Numbered from the stretch's first letter, positions 1-7,190 are shown. The stretch is 10,234 bases of DNA from an uncultured Gemella sp. (GCA_945929765.1 CAMEOL010000023.1:1-10234); one strand, 5' to 3'. Notes: a model not told the origin generated them from the sequence alone. Program-made: numbers and translations.

Positions 1-33
1 TTATTTTTTATTTACTACACCAACAAATAGGTT

Positions 34-1260
34 CTACTTTTTTGCTAGTTTTGCTATCTCCACTATTACATCTGCTGCTGATTTCATATGTTCTAAACAA
101 CTAAATTCATACTGTCCATGGAAATTCTCTCCACCTACAAAGATATTTGGAGTTGGTATTCCCATATATGAAATTTTTGAACCATCTGTTCCACCACGAA
201 TAGGGATAATTATAGGTTCTATACCCAAGTTTCTCATTGCTAATTCTGCCTTATTTACAGAGCGTTTATCTTCAGCAATAACATCTCCCATATTGTAATA
301 TTGATCAAACATATCATATTCAACTACATTCCCATATTTTTCGTTTATTTTTTTCGCTACTTCTTCACAGAATAACTTTCTTTTCGCAAAATTTTCTTTA
401 TCAAAATCTCGAATAATATAAGTTAATGTAGCTTCCTCTATTCTCGATTTCATATCGTGTAATAGATAAAAACCTTCATACCCGTCTGTATGTTCAGGAA
501 CTTCTTTCTCCGGGAACATCATAGCTAGTTCAGCAGCTATCGTATTAGCATTTTTCATTTTGTTTTTGGCTGTACCTGGATGAACGCTAACTCCTGTTAT
601 TTTGTAAGTTATTTGAGCAGCGTTAAAACTTTCATACTGCAACTCTCCTAGAACCGAGCCATCCATAGTATAAGCATATTCTGTTCCAAAGTCTGCGGCA
701 TCAAATCTATCTGCTCCTCGACCTATTTCTTCATCAGGACCAAATGCGATACGAATATCTCCGTGTTCTATTTCTGGATGTTCTTTTAAATATTTCACCG
801 CTTCTACAATCTCAACAATACCCGCTTTATCATCAGCCCCTAGTAAAGTTGTTCCATCTGTTGTTATTAATGTTTTCCCAACATAATTTTTTAGGTTAGG
901 GAATGCTTCTGTTGTCATAACAATATTTTTTTCTTCATTTAAAATGATGTCATTTCCATCGTAATTTTCTACTACATTCGGTTTAATGTTAATCGCATTA
1001 AAATCTGCTGTATCCACATGCGAAATAAATCCAATTTTATCGTATGGTTTATCTGTATTGGCAGGTAATGTTGCTGTTAAAAACCAATTTTCTTCATTTA
1101 ATTTTATATCACTAAGACCTATCTCTTCTAATTCTAAACGCAACATTTTTAAAAATTCTTTTTGCTGTGGTGTTGATGGTATAGTTGTACTTGCTGCGTC
1201 TGAACGACTTTCAAATTTTACATAATTCAAAAATCTATCTAACATAGTTTCATATTTCAT
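34..1260 (-). CDS. pepT: Peptidase T (tripeptide aminopeptidase, M20B family)
   Basis: PepT is a cytoplasmic two-zinc exopeptidase that removes the N-terminal residue from tripeptides and so completes peptide use. The 408-aa protein has the usual family length. Metal and catalytic residues are in order: H81 and D83 in SHVDTAD, D143 in GADDKAG, the E177-E178 pair in GPDEEIG (general base plus ligand), D200 in TMDGS and H381 in ENFHGQYE. Spacing matches E. coli PepT (H78, D80, D140, E173/E174, D196, H379). The dimerisation/lid domain lies at about 210-325, and the RGGTDGS motif at 355-361 belongs to the substrate pocket. The ATG is preceded by AGGGA (1271-1275), which lies inside the 3' end of the thioesterase gene. 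The two genes are 3 nt apart, so they are probably translationally coupled. It is the last gene of the minus-strand operon visible here. No convincing terminator is seen in the 33 nt that remain before the window edge. Confidence 0.96.
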   Translation of the reverse strand: MKYETMLDRFLNYVKFESRSDAASTTIPSTPQQKEFLKMLRLELEEIGLSDIKLNEENWFLTATLPANTDKPYDKIGFISHVDTADFNAINIKPNVVENYDGNDIILNEEKNIVMTTEAFPNLKNYVGKTLITTDGTTLLGADDKAGIVEIVEAVKYLKEHPEIEHGDIRIAFGPDEEIGRGADRFDAADFGTEYAYTMDGSVLGELQYESFNAAQITYKITGVSVHPGTAKNKMKNANTIAAELAMMFPEKEVPEHTDGYEGFYLLHDMKSRIEEATLTYIIRDFDKENFAKRKLFCEEVAKKINEKYGNVVEYDMFDQYYNMGDVIAEDKRSVNKAELAMRNLGIEPIIIPIRGGTDGSKISYMGIPTPNIFVGGENFHGQYEFSCLEHMKSAADVIVEIAKLAKK

Positions 1261-1263
1261 ATA

Positions 1264-1764
1264 TTACTTTTCCCTCGTTTCTAAATATTTTTCTTGATAT
1301 AATTTTGTAAATTCTCTTATTGACATTTCGTTATTTTTTCGTTTGTCATAAGTTTCTACTACAAATTTTTCTAGTTCTGTTTCTGCTTCTACCTTTTCTA
1401 AAGTACCTTCCAGTACCATATCTTTTCGTAATGCAAATGTAGATGTTGCAAGTCCTACCAGACGTTCTTCTCGTTTTTCTGCATTATAAGCAGTCACTTC
1501 TGTAAAAACTTCTAAACTCTTGTTTCCTACTCTTGATACGTAAGAATCCATTTTTAATAATTCATTAACTTTTACTCCATCTATAAACTGGTAGCTATCA
1601 ATACTTGCCGTTACAAAATATAGCGATGAATACTTCCTTACTACCATCCCCATAACTTCATCTAGCCAAAACAGTGTGTAGCCACCAAATAACGTATCGT
1701 GCCTATTTAAATGTTTATAATATATTGTATAGTTACTAATTATTCTTGTTTCATTTATTTTCAT
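1264..1764 (-). CDS. Hotdog-fold acyl-CoA thioesterase (YkhA/YciA type)
   Basis: This 166-aa protein is a single hotdog domain with the pattern of the YkhA/YciA acyl-CoA hydrolases. N20 and the GG turn in TLFGG (24-28) precede the long central helix carrying the catalytic-type D35 in WLDEV. Then come VTASID (51-56), the F60 strand and VSRVGNKSLEV (76-86), the family's 'V-G-x-x-S-x-E-V' strand. Such enzymes hydrolyse acyl-CoA to free fatty acid and CoA in the cytosol, usually as trimers or hexamers; the substrate here is unknown. The last 40 residues are highly charged and look helical, as in other members. The ATG has a strong AAGGGGG site (1773-1779). It sits between the sugar mutase gene (65-nt gap) and pepT (3-nt gap). 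Its metabolic link to these neighbours is not obvious, so it may simply be a co-transcribed housekeeping gene. Confidence 0.85.
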   Translation of the reverse strand: MKINETRIISNYTIYYKHLNRHDTLFGGYTLFWLDEVMGMVVRKYSSLYFVTASIDSYQFIDGVKVNELLKMDSYVSRVGNKSLEVFTEVTAYNAEKREERLVGLATSTFALRKDMVLEGTLEKVEAETELEKFVVETYDKRKNNEMSIREFTKLYQEKYLETREK

Positions 1765-1788
1765 TTTATTTTCCCCCTTAGCATGAAA

Positions 1789-1811
1789 GTGAGAGCTATA
1801 CTAACTCTCAC
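1789..1811 (-). other. Perfect 7-bp hairpin between mutase and thioesterase genes
   Basis: GTGAGAG (1789-1795) and CTCTCAC (1805-1811) form a perfect 7-bp inverted repeat around a 9-nt loop. It lies in the only sizeable gap inside the minus-strand operon. On the minus strand it follows a purine-rich run, GGGAGG, and is followed by TTTCATG, so there is no real U-tract. It could be a weak attenuator, an RNA-processing or stability element, or chance. I do not call it an intrinsic terminator. The genes on both sides still look like one operon, because no clear promoter is visible between them. Confidence 0.35.
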
Positions 1812-1829
1812 CTCCCTTTTAATAATCAA

Positions 1830-3545
1830 TTATTCTATAGAATTTAATAATTCTAAAACTGTTGTTTCTACTAACTTGATTTTTTCTTCAGCGTTTGCTT
1901 TATCTTCTCCACGAACGTAAATATAAAGTTTTACTTTTGGTTCTGTTCCACTCGGACGTAAAGTGTACCAAGTTTCGTCACTATAAGAGAATTTTACTGC
2001 ATCTGTTTTTTCTATATCTATAGATTTAACTTCCCCTGATTTTACATCAAGTTCTTTTTCTGCTAGGTAGTCTGTGACAGCCAACACCTCTGCTCCTGCA
2101 ATTTCGCGAGCAAATATTTCACGATATTTAGCCATCATTCGAGCTATTCTCTTAGCTCCTGCAGCACCTTCTAAAGTTAATGAGATTGTTTTATCTAAAT
2201 AGTATCCGTATTTTTCATAAAAACTTTCTAAAACATCAACTAATGTTTTTCCTTGTTTTTTGTAATAAGCAGCTAACTCAACTAGCATCATCGCTGTAGT
2301 TACACCGTCTTTGTCACGCACAAAAGTTCCGATGTTATAACCGATACTTTCTTCGTATCCCATAACGTAGTTTTTCTCTTTTGTTGTGTCATATTCATTT
2401 GGAATAGCAGCTATATTCTTAAACCCTGTTAATACATCGATAACTTCAATACCATACTCTCTACATAGTGGTTCTACCATTTTTGATGTTACTATAGACT
2501 TAACAATAACCGGATTTTCAGGCAATTTATTTTGTGCTGATAAACTTTCTACAACATACTGAACTAGTACCGCTCCTGCTTGGTTACCATTTAGAGACAC
2601 TACTTTTCCGTTGTGAATAACTTCTACCGCTAATCTATCACAGTCTGGATCTGTAGCTATTAAGATGTCTGCATTTACTTTCTCAGCCAATCTTTCACTA
2701 TATTCGAACGCAGCCGTATCTTCTGGATTAGGATATTCTATAGTTGGGAATGTTCCATCCGCTTCTTTTTGTTCTTCTACTACATGGACATTTTTGAAAC
2801 CACGGCGCTCTAATACCGTTGTTACAGCTTTGTATCCTGCTCCATTTAACGGTGTATAAACTACCGAAATATCTTTATCGATATTTTCGTCATTAATGCT
2901 TTGTGCTAAAACTTCTTTGTAGAATTCTTCGTCTATTTCTTCTCCGATATATACTAGCAATCCTTTTTCTATTGCTTCTTCCTCTGTTAGAGTAACATAT
3001 TCTCCGAAGATATCCATAGAATTGATATATTCTAAAACTTTGTCAGAAATATTAGACTTAATTTGAGAACCTTCTTCCCAATATACTTTATATCCATTAT
3101 ACTCTTTCGGATTGTGACTAGCTGTAATATTAATACCACTAGCTGTTCCTAAATGACGAATAGCAAATGATAATTCTGGCGTAGGGCGTAAGTCTTCGAA
3201 TAAATATGCTTTTATTCCGTTACTAGCCATTACCATAGCTGATAATTTAGCAAATTCTTTTGAGAATAAACGGCAATCGTGAGCTATAGCTATACCTTTA
3301 TGCTGTAAATCGTTATCTATTATTGTTTGTGCCATCGCTTTTGAAGCACGTGCAATAATAAATCTATTCATTCTATTAGTACCCATACCTACTTTTCCAC
3401 GAAGTCCAGCCGTACCAAATTCTAATTCTTTATAAAATCTATCTTCTTTTTCCTCTTCACTAACTACTGATTCTAACTGAGCTTTTTCTTCAGCTGTTAA
3501 CGCTGGGCTATTTATCCATTTTTCGAACAATTCATTATATGTCAT
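1830..3545 (-). CDS. pgcA: Phosphoglucomutase/phosphomutase of the PgcA/PGM2 subgroup
   Basis: This is a complete 571-aa alpha-D-phosphohexomutase, a four-domain cytosolic enzyme that moves phosphate between C1 and C6 (or C5) of sugars. The phosphoserine loop is TASHNPKEYNGYK, with S143 as the phosphoacceptor. The Mg2+ loop is DPDCDR (D299, D301, D303, R304). The sugar-recognition loop is GYEESIGY (396-403), and the C-terminal phosphate-binding loop is RPSGTEPKVK (530-539). The N-terminal FGTAGLRG (43-50) and the EESIGY/DKDGV arrangement place it with B. subtilis PgcA and animal PGM2, not with GlmM or short ManB types. The main known role in Bacillales is glucose-6-P to glucose-1-P, feeding UDP-glucose for glycolipid and teichoic acid anchors. 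The subgroup also contains phosphopentomutase (PGM2), and deoD lies 24 nt upstream, so ribose-1-P/deoxyribose-1-P to the 5-phosphate is a real alternative. The ATG has an AGGAAGG site (3558-3564), 12 nt away, slightly far. Confidence 0.9.
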   Translation of the reverse strand: MTYNELFEKWINSPALTAEEKAQLESVVSEEEKEDRFYKELEFGTAGLRGKVGMGTNRMNRFIIARASKAMAQTIIDNDLQHKGIAIAHDCRLFSKEFAKLSAMVMASNGIKAYLFEDLRPTPELSFAIRHLGTASGINITASHNPKEYNGYKVYWEEGSQIKSNISDKVLEYINSMDIFGEYVTLTEEEAIEKGLLVYIGEEIDEEFYKEVLAQSINDENIDKDISVVYTPLNGAGYKAVTTVLERRGFKNVHVVEEQKEADGTFPTIEYPNPEDTAAFEYSERLAEKVNADILIATDPDCDRLAVEVIHNGKVVSLNGNQAGAVLVQYVVESLSAQNKLPENPVIVKSIVTSKMVEPLCREYGIEVIDVLTGFKNIAAIPNEYDTTKEKNYVMGYEESIGYNIGTFVRDKDGVTTAMMLVELAAYYKKQGKTLVDVLESFYEKYGYYLDKTISLTLEGAAGAKRIARMMAKYREIFAREIAGAEVLAVTDYLAEKELDVKSGEVKSIDIEKTDAVKFSYSDETWYTLRPSGTEPKVKLYIYVRGEDKANAEEKIKLVETTVLELLNSIE

Positions 3546-3569
3546 TAAACTCTCTTACCTTCCTATTTT

Positions 3570-4280
3570 TTATGCTAATTCTAAAGCTATTTCCATCATT
3601 TTTGTAAATGCTGTTTGTCGCTCTTCTGGTGTTGTTTCTTCCCCTGTTACTAACGAATCACTTACAGTTAGTATTGTTAATGCATTAGCTTTACCTGCTA
3701 TTGCATTTGCATATAATGCCGTACTTTCCATCTCTACTGCTAATATCCCCATTTTTATCCAGTTATCCATTGCATTTTTGTCTGCATTATAGAAAATTTC
3801 ACTACACAAAATATTTCCAACGTGAGTTGGTACTCCTTTGTCTTTCGCTATATTGTATGCTTTATACAATAAATCGAATGAAGCGTGCAAACTTAATTGT
3901 CCCGGAATATTGTATTGGTGCATATAATTAGAATTTGTTGACGAAGCCATACCTATAACTACATCGTAAAGTTTTACTTCAGGTTGCAAAGCTCCACACG
4001 TCCCTATTCTTATTAAATTTTTAACGCCAAATACGTGAATTAATTCATATGAATAAATACCGATACTTCCAGGTCCCATTCCAGTTCCCATTACAGAAAC
4101 TTTCTTTCCTTTGTAAGTTCCAGTATATCCTAACATACCACGTACTTCATTAAAACAAACAGCATCTTCTAAAAATGTTTCTGCTATAAATTTAGCTCTA
4201 AGCGGATCCCCAGGTAATAATACTGTTTCTGCTATTTCTACACCATTAGGTTTAATGTGTGGTGTTTGTAAATTAGACAT
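3570..4280 (-). CDS. deoD: Purine nucleoside phosphorylase, DeoD (hexameric) type
   Basis: DeoD cleaves purine (deoxy)ribonucleosides with phosphate to the free base and (deoxy)ribose-1-phosphate in the cytosol. The 236-aa length is typical of the family. Visible active-site residues, offset by +4 from E. coli DeoD, are H8 (reaching into the neighbouring subunit), G24 and R28 in PGDPLRAK, R47 in EVRG, R91 and T94 in RIGTCGA (phosphate site), E183-M184-E185 in VEMES (ribose contacts) and the catalytic acid D208 in VSDS. It is the first gene of the minus-strand operon. Its ATG is preceded by a perfect AGGAGGA (4288-4294) at 7 nt, and a sigma-A promoter lies just beyond. The sugar phosphate it makes would be handled by a phosphopentomutase, and a phosphomutase gene follows directly. 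No inactivating change is seen. Confidence 0.96.
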   Translation of the reverse strand: MSNLQTPHIKPNGVEIAETVLLPGDPLRAKFIAETFLEDAVCFNEVRGMLGYTGTYKGKKVSVMGTGMGPGSIGIYSYELIHVFGVKNLIRIGTCGALQPEVKLYDVVIGMASSTNSNYMHQYNIPGQLSLHASFDLLYKAYNIAKDKGVPTHVGNILCSEIFYNADKNAMDNWIKMGILAVEMESTALYANAIAGKANALTILTVSDSLVTGEETTPEERQTAFTKMMEIALELA

Positions 4281-4287
4281 TAATATA

Positions 4288-4294
4288 TCCTCCT
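4288..4294 (-). promoter_or_regulatory. Ribosome binding site of deoD
   Basis: Read on the minus strand this is AGGAGGA, a near-perfect Shine-Dalgarno sequence 7 nt before the deoD ATG. It fixes the start codon. Confidence 0.85.
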
Positions 4295-4315
4295 AAAATT
4301 AATTTCTACATCTAT

Positions 4316-4344
4316 ATTATACATTCTTTTAAGCATTCTAACAA
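4316..4344 (-). promoter_or_regulatory. Sigma-A promoter of the deoD operon
   Basis: On the minus strand, TTGTTA (4339-4344, 4/6 to TTGACA) and a perfect TATAAT (4316-4321) are separated by exactly 17 bp. Transcription should start near 4309, giving a leader of about 30 nt that carries the strong ribosome binding site of deoD. It is the only convincing promoter seen for the four-gene minus-strand unit. No clear repressor site overlaps it. Confidence 0.7.
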
Positions 4345-4466
4345 GCGTTTTTTTATTATGTTCTGCAACAATAATTAATATTTACCCCCCAAAAACTTCA
4401 CATGTGATTAAACGCTTTATTATTTAAGAATGAAATTTTTAGTCGTTAGTACTAAATAATCTATCA

Positions 4467-4481
4467 GAAAATGTGATTTTC
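4467..4481. promoter_or_regulatory. Inverted repeat, possible operator
   Basis: GAAAAT and ATTTTC form perfect 6-bp arms around GTG. It lies between the two divergent promoters, about 54 bp before the -35 box of the rightward one, a position suited to an activator or looping repressor. I do not recognise the regulator. It may be chance in A+T-rich DNA. Confidence 0.3.
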
Positions 4482-4534
4482 CGCATAAAACATAACAAAT
4501 TTATTATTTTAACTCTTTAGAAAATAAAAATTAA

Positions 4535-4563
4535 TTAACAAATTGTTTCGAATTTTATATAAT
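4535..4563 (+). promoter_or_regulatory. Candidate sigma-A promoter for the mnh operon
   Basis: TTAACA (4535-4540, 5/6 to TTGACA) and a perfect TATAAT (4558-4563) are spaced by 17 bp, the best rightward promoter match in the region. Transcription would begin near 4570, giving mnhA a leader of about 265 nt. Another TATAAT at 4790-4795 lies nearer the gene but has no fitting -35 box. The long leader could hold further control, or this promoter could make a separate short RNA. Confidence 0.5.
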
Positions 4564-4692
4564 CTTTTGTTATTGAAACAATTAATTGCAAGCCATAAAT
4601 AGTTACAACAGAAACTTTATAATCTTTTTATAATAAACCAAAAATAAAATAGTTAATATTTTTTATAAAAATTGAAAACAATATAACAAAAA

Positions 4693-4704
4693 ATAACTAG
4701 TTAT
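4693..4704. promoter_or_regulatory. 12-bp perfect palindrome, possible operator
   Basis: ATAACTAGTTAT reads the same on both strands. It lies inside the putative mnhA leader, 130 bp before the start codon. The central CTAG is rare in many bacterial genomes, which makes it slightly more notable than the pure A/T palindromes nearby. The regulator is unknown. Confidence 0.25.
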
Positions 4705-4724
4705 AGTATAAAAAATATTTTTGA

Positions 4725-4736
4725 ACAGCGTTTACA
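4725..4736 (-). promoter_or_regulatory. Weak cre-like element (CcpA site)
   Basis: On the minus strand TGTAAACGCTGT matches the first 12 positions of the catabolite-responsive consensus TGWAANCGNTNWCA, and the next bases are TCA where CA is expected. It would match with one extra base. It lies in the putative mnhA leader about 100 bp before the start, where CcpA binding could act as a roadblock. The fit is imperfect, so this is a guess. Confidence 0.2.
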
Positions 4737-4835
4737 TCGTTTTAGATACAATATTTCAAAAAAATATAGCATTTTGATTTTATTTATTATATAATAGTAG
4801 TTGTAAAATATTTTTTAAAGAAAGAGGGTTTTTTA

Positions 4836-7190
4836 ATGTTACAAGTAAGTATATTATTACCTTTACTTGCAATTTTTATAGTACCTTTAATCAAAAAAAG
4901 TATTAAAAGCATTCATTTAGGGACTTTTATTGTATTAATCCCTGCTAGTTTGTTTTTATATTTTTTATCAACAATAGGGAGTATTTATAATGGAAATGTT
5001 ATAGTTAACAACTTTACATTTATTTCAAACGTTGGTCTCGATATAAATCTAAGACTCGACGGATTGGCATTATTGTTCTCTTTATTGATAACTGGTATAG
5101 GTACTTTAGTTATATTATATTCAACTTATTATATGGAAAAAGAAGATCCTAAGTTACATAAGTTCTATATTTACTTAATGATCTTTATGGCTGCTATGTT
5201 AGGGGTAGTTCTTTCAGATAATTTATTGAGTATGTATATGTTTTGGGAGTTTACTTCTGTATCGTCGTTCTTGCTTATTAGTTATTGGCACGAAAATGAT
5301 GCATCTAGAAAAGGAGCTCTTAAATCGTTAATTATTACCGTTTTTGGTGGAGTATTAATGCTTTTAGGTATCTTAATACTTAATAATATTACAGGGAGTT
5401 TCAATATAAGTGAAATTATTAGTTACAGCAAAAATAATTCATTCGATGGAAGAATTACAGCTGCTATGATTTTATTTATTTTCGGTGCGTTCACTAAATC
5501 TGCACAATTCCCATTCCATATTTGGTTACCTGATGCCATGGCTGCTCCTACTCCTATTAGTAGTTACCTTCACTCTGCTACAATGGTTAAAGCTGGTGTT
5601 TATTTGCTACTTAGAATAGGAATTGTCTTCTCATTTAATAGTACATTCGGAAATATATTAATTATTTTTGGAGCTATTACGATGTTACTAGGATCAATTA
5701 ACGCAGTATTTTTAAAAGACTTAAAAGCTATTTTAGCTTATTCTACTATAAGTCAGTTAGGTATGATGACTTTAATGATAGGAATAGGAAGTTTAGGTTT
5801 AGCTAATCATAATAACTTAGTTTATACATTTGCATATTATGCAGTTTGTTTCCATATACTTAATCATGCTGCATTTAAAGCTAGTTTATTCATGGTTACA
5901 GGTATAATCGACCATACATTCCATTCTCGAGATATTTCGTTAATTCGTGGTGCAAGAGCATTCTTACCTATTAGTTTTGTTATTAGCATTTTAGCTGGTT
6001 TCTCTATGGCAGGAGCTCCACCTTTCAGTGGATTCTTCTCTAAAGAATTTTTCTTAACTGTAGTTTACCAACTTACTGATATTAATGGATTTTACTGGAT
6101 CATAGTTATTATGACTGTTGTTGCAGCACTAGGAACTTTTGTCTATTCTATGATTTTAGCTTTCAAGCCATTTTTAGGTACTTTTAACGAAAAGGTTCTT
6201 AACGGGCACAAATTACATTTATCTAGTAAAGGTATAGTTATAGCACCAGCAATATTAGCAATATTTACATTAGCTAACAACTTCTATAAAGACTATCTAG
6301 TAATACCTGCTCAAGAAGCTGCTGTTCAATCGAAAAATTACATCACTCACGTGCACCACGATAGTATATTTACTACAGAATTAATTACTACTATTGTAGT
6401 TATTATACTAGGTAGTTTAGTGTATATTTCATTCGCTAGTAAAAATACAGTTTATAATTACAGTCCTGTTATTATAAATATCCAAAAAACTTACGAAAAA
6501 TGTGGTGAACTGTTACATATTATTTCTGGCAAACTTCACGACACATTTATTACAAATAAAATTAGAAGAAATATGAGTTACATCTTTGTGGCTTTATCTG
6601 CTACGATAATTATAGGATATTTCGCTCTAGGCTCACCTATATTGATAGGCGAATTCTCTACTGTTCACGTTATAAATATCGTCATTGCTCTTGCGGTTAC
6701 TTTATGCTGTATTGCATTGTCAGTTATTACTAACAGACTAGTATTAATTATGACATCTTCTGGAATAGGGTTTATGATGACAGCATTGTATGTTACATTT
6801 AGAGCTCCGGACTTAGCTATGACACAGTTCGTTATAGAATCTATATCAACAATTATATTCTTAATTGCCTTTATTTTATTAACTAATAAAACAAAACAAG
6901 TAGAAGCAACTAAATTTAAATTTACGAATGCGATTATCGCTGCACTTACTGGTATAAGTTTTATTATCGTTGGACTTGTTTCTTATGCGCAAAAACGTCC
7001 TTCTGAAATAAGCCAATTTTACTTTGATAATGTTATCCCTTCTGGTGGTGGTAATATAGTTAACGTAATCATCGTTGATTTCCGTGGGTTTGATACGCTG
7101 TTTGAAATTACAGTTATGAGTATGGTTGCATTAATTATTTATGCTATGTTCAAAATCATCAAAAAAGGAGGAAATAAAAATGAAAACTAA
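4836..7190 (+). CDS. mnhA: Mrp/Mnh Na+/H+ antiporter subunit A
   Basis: MnhA (MrpA) is the largest subunit of the heteromeric Na+/H+ antiporter in the cytoplasmic membrane, homologous to NuoL of complex I, with an extra C-terminal part in group 1 Mrp systems. The 784-aa length is close to the roughly 800 aa usual for MnhA. The N-terminal antiporter module (about 1-500) has the membrane Glu E138 in MFWEFTS, Lys K221 in FTKSAQFPFH, the intact WLPDAM (230-235), H246 and K252 in LHSATMVKAG, H344 and K348 in NHAAFK, and K403 in GFFSKEFF. The C-terminal module has E668 in TQFVIES and D748, D753 and E757 in VDFRGFDTLFE, acidic residues known to matter in MrpA. The protein is almost entirely hydrophobic helices. 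A His-rich loop, THVHHD, lies at 504-509. The ATG is preceded by AAGAGGG at 7 nt. The 3' end overlaps mnhB by 11 nt. Confidence 0.95.
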   Translation: MLQVSILLPLLAIFIVPLIKKSIKSIHLGTFIVLIPASLFLYFLSTIGSIYNGNVIVNNFTFISNVGLDINLRLDGLALLFSLLITGIGTLVILYSTYYMEKEDPKLHKFYIYLMIFMAAMLGVVLSDNLLSMYMFWEFTSVSSFLLISYWHENDASRKGALKSLIITVFGGVLMLLGILILNNITGSFNISEIISYSKNNSFDGRITAAMILFIFGAFTKSAQFPFHIWLPDAMAAPTPISSYLHSATMVKAGVYLLLRIGIVFSFNSTFGNILIIFGAITMLLGSINAVFLKDLKAILAYSTISQLGMMTLMIGIGSLGLANHNNLVYTFAYYAVCFHILNHAAFKASLFMVTGIIDHTFHSRDISLIRGARAFLPISFVISILAGFSMAGAPPFSGFFSKEFFLTVVYQLTDINGFYWIIVIMTVVAALGTFVYSMILAFKPFLGTFNEKVLNGHKLHLSSKGIVIAPAILAIFTLANNFYKDYLVIPAQEAAVQSKNYITHVHHDSIFTTELITTIVVIILGSLVYISFASKNTVYNYSPVIINIQKTYEKCGELLHIISGKLHDTFITNKIRRNMSYIFVALSATIIIGYFALGSPILIGEFSTVHVINIVIALAVTLCCIALSVITNRLVLIMTSSGIGFMMTALYVTFRAPDLAMTQFVIESISTIIFLIAFILLTNKTKQVEATKFKFTNAIIAALTGISFIIVGLVSYAQKRPSEISQFYFDNVIPSGGGNIVNVIIVDFRGFDTLFEITVMSMVALIIYAMFKIIKKGGNKNEN
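7165..7171 (+). promoter_or_regulatory. Ribosome binding site that sets the mnhB start
   Basis: AAGGAGG lies 8 nt before ATG 7180, inside the end of mnhA. An in-frame ATG at 7141 is 13 codons upstream and has no such site. It would also add a hydrophilic, lysine-rich stretch that the family lacks, so 7180 is the start. Confidence 0.85.

Larger units (their letters stand above)
4281..4835. other. Divergent intergenic control region, no gene seen
   Basis: These 555 bp separate the deoD operon from the mnh operon and are very A+T rich even for this genome. I see no coding sequence or tRNA and no recognisable riboswitch. The region contains the leftward deoD promoter, a candidate rightward promoter at 4535-4563, and perfect palindromes TCACATGTGA (4398-4407), TTAGTACTAA (4446-4455), CAATTAATTG (4579-4588), ATAACTAGTTAT (4693-4704) and AAAAATATTTTT (4711-4722). 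It also has a GAAAAT-GTG-ATTTTC inverted repeat (4467-4481). ATAATCTTTT occurs twice, 60 bp apart (4559-4568 and 4619-4628). Some short A/T palindromes are expected by chance in such sequence. Confidence 0.7.

Noticed and set aside
1..33. Terminator downstream of pepT
   Set aside because: Only a weak 5-bp A/T stem is possible before the T-rich edge; the true end of the operon may lie outside the window.
986..1225. Plus-strand open frame opposite pepT
   Set aside because: It lies wholly inside the antisense of a clear peptidase gene, has no ribosome binding site, and its protein has no recognisable features.
1783..1785. ATG starting a seven-codon reading frame whose TGA overlaps the thioesterase ATG
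   Set aside because: It has no ribosome binding site at proper spacing and the purine run it contains is the thioesterase's own site; most likely chance.
1711..1920. Plus-strand open frame across the thioesterase start and mutase end
   Set aside because: It spans the complement of two real genes and the hairpin gap, with no usable ribosome binding site.
2665..2859. Plus-strand open frame opposite the mutase gene
   Set aside because: Antisense shadow of a conserved coding sequence (the Mg2+ loop region).
3701..3931. Plus-strand open frame opposite deoD
   Set aside because: Antisense shadow of deoD; composition looks like a reverse reading of a coding frame.
4774..4795. TTGATT plus TATAAT just before mnhA as a promoter
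   Set aside because: The spacing is only 10 bp, and no other -35-like hexamer fits 16-18 bp before this TATAAT.
4570..4835. Riboswitch in the mnhA leader
   Set aside because: The sequence is nearly all A/T with no G/C-rich stems or recognisable aptamer core, and no terminator-antiterminator pair was found.
7141..7179. Longer N-terminus for MnhB from ATG 7141
   Set aside because: The added residues are lysine-rich and absent from the family, and AAGGAGG is correctly spaced only for ATG 7180.
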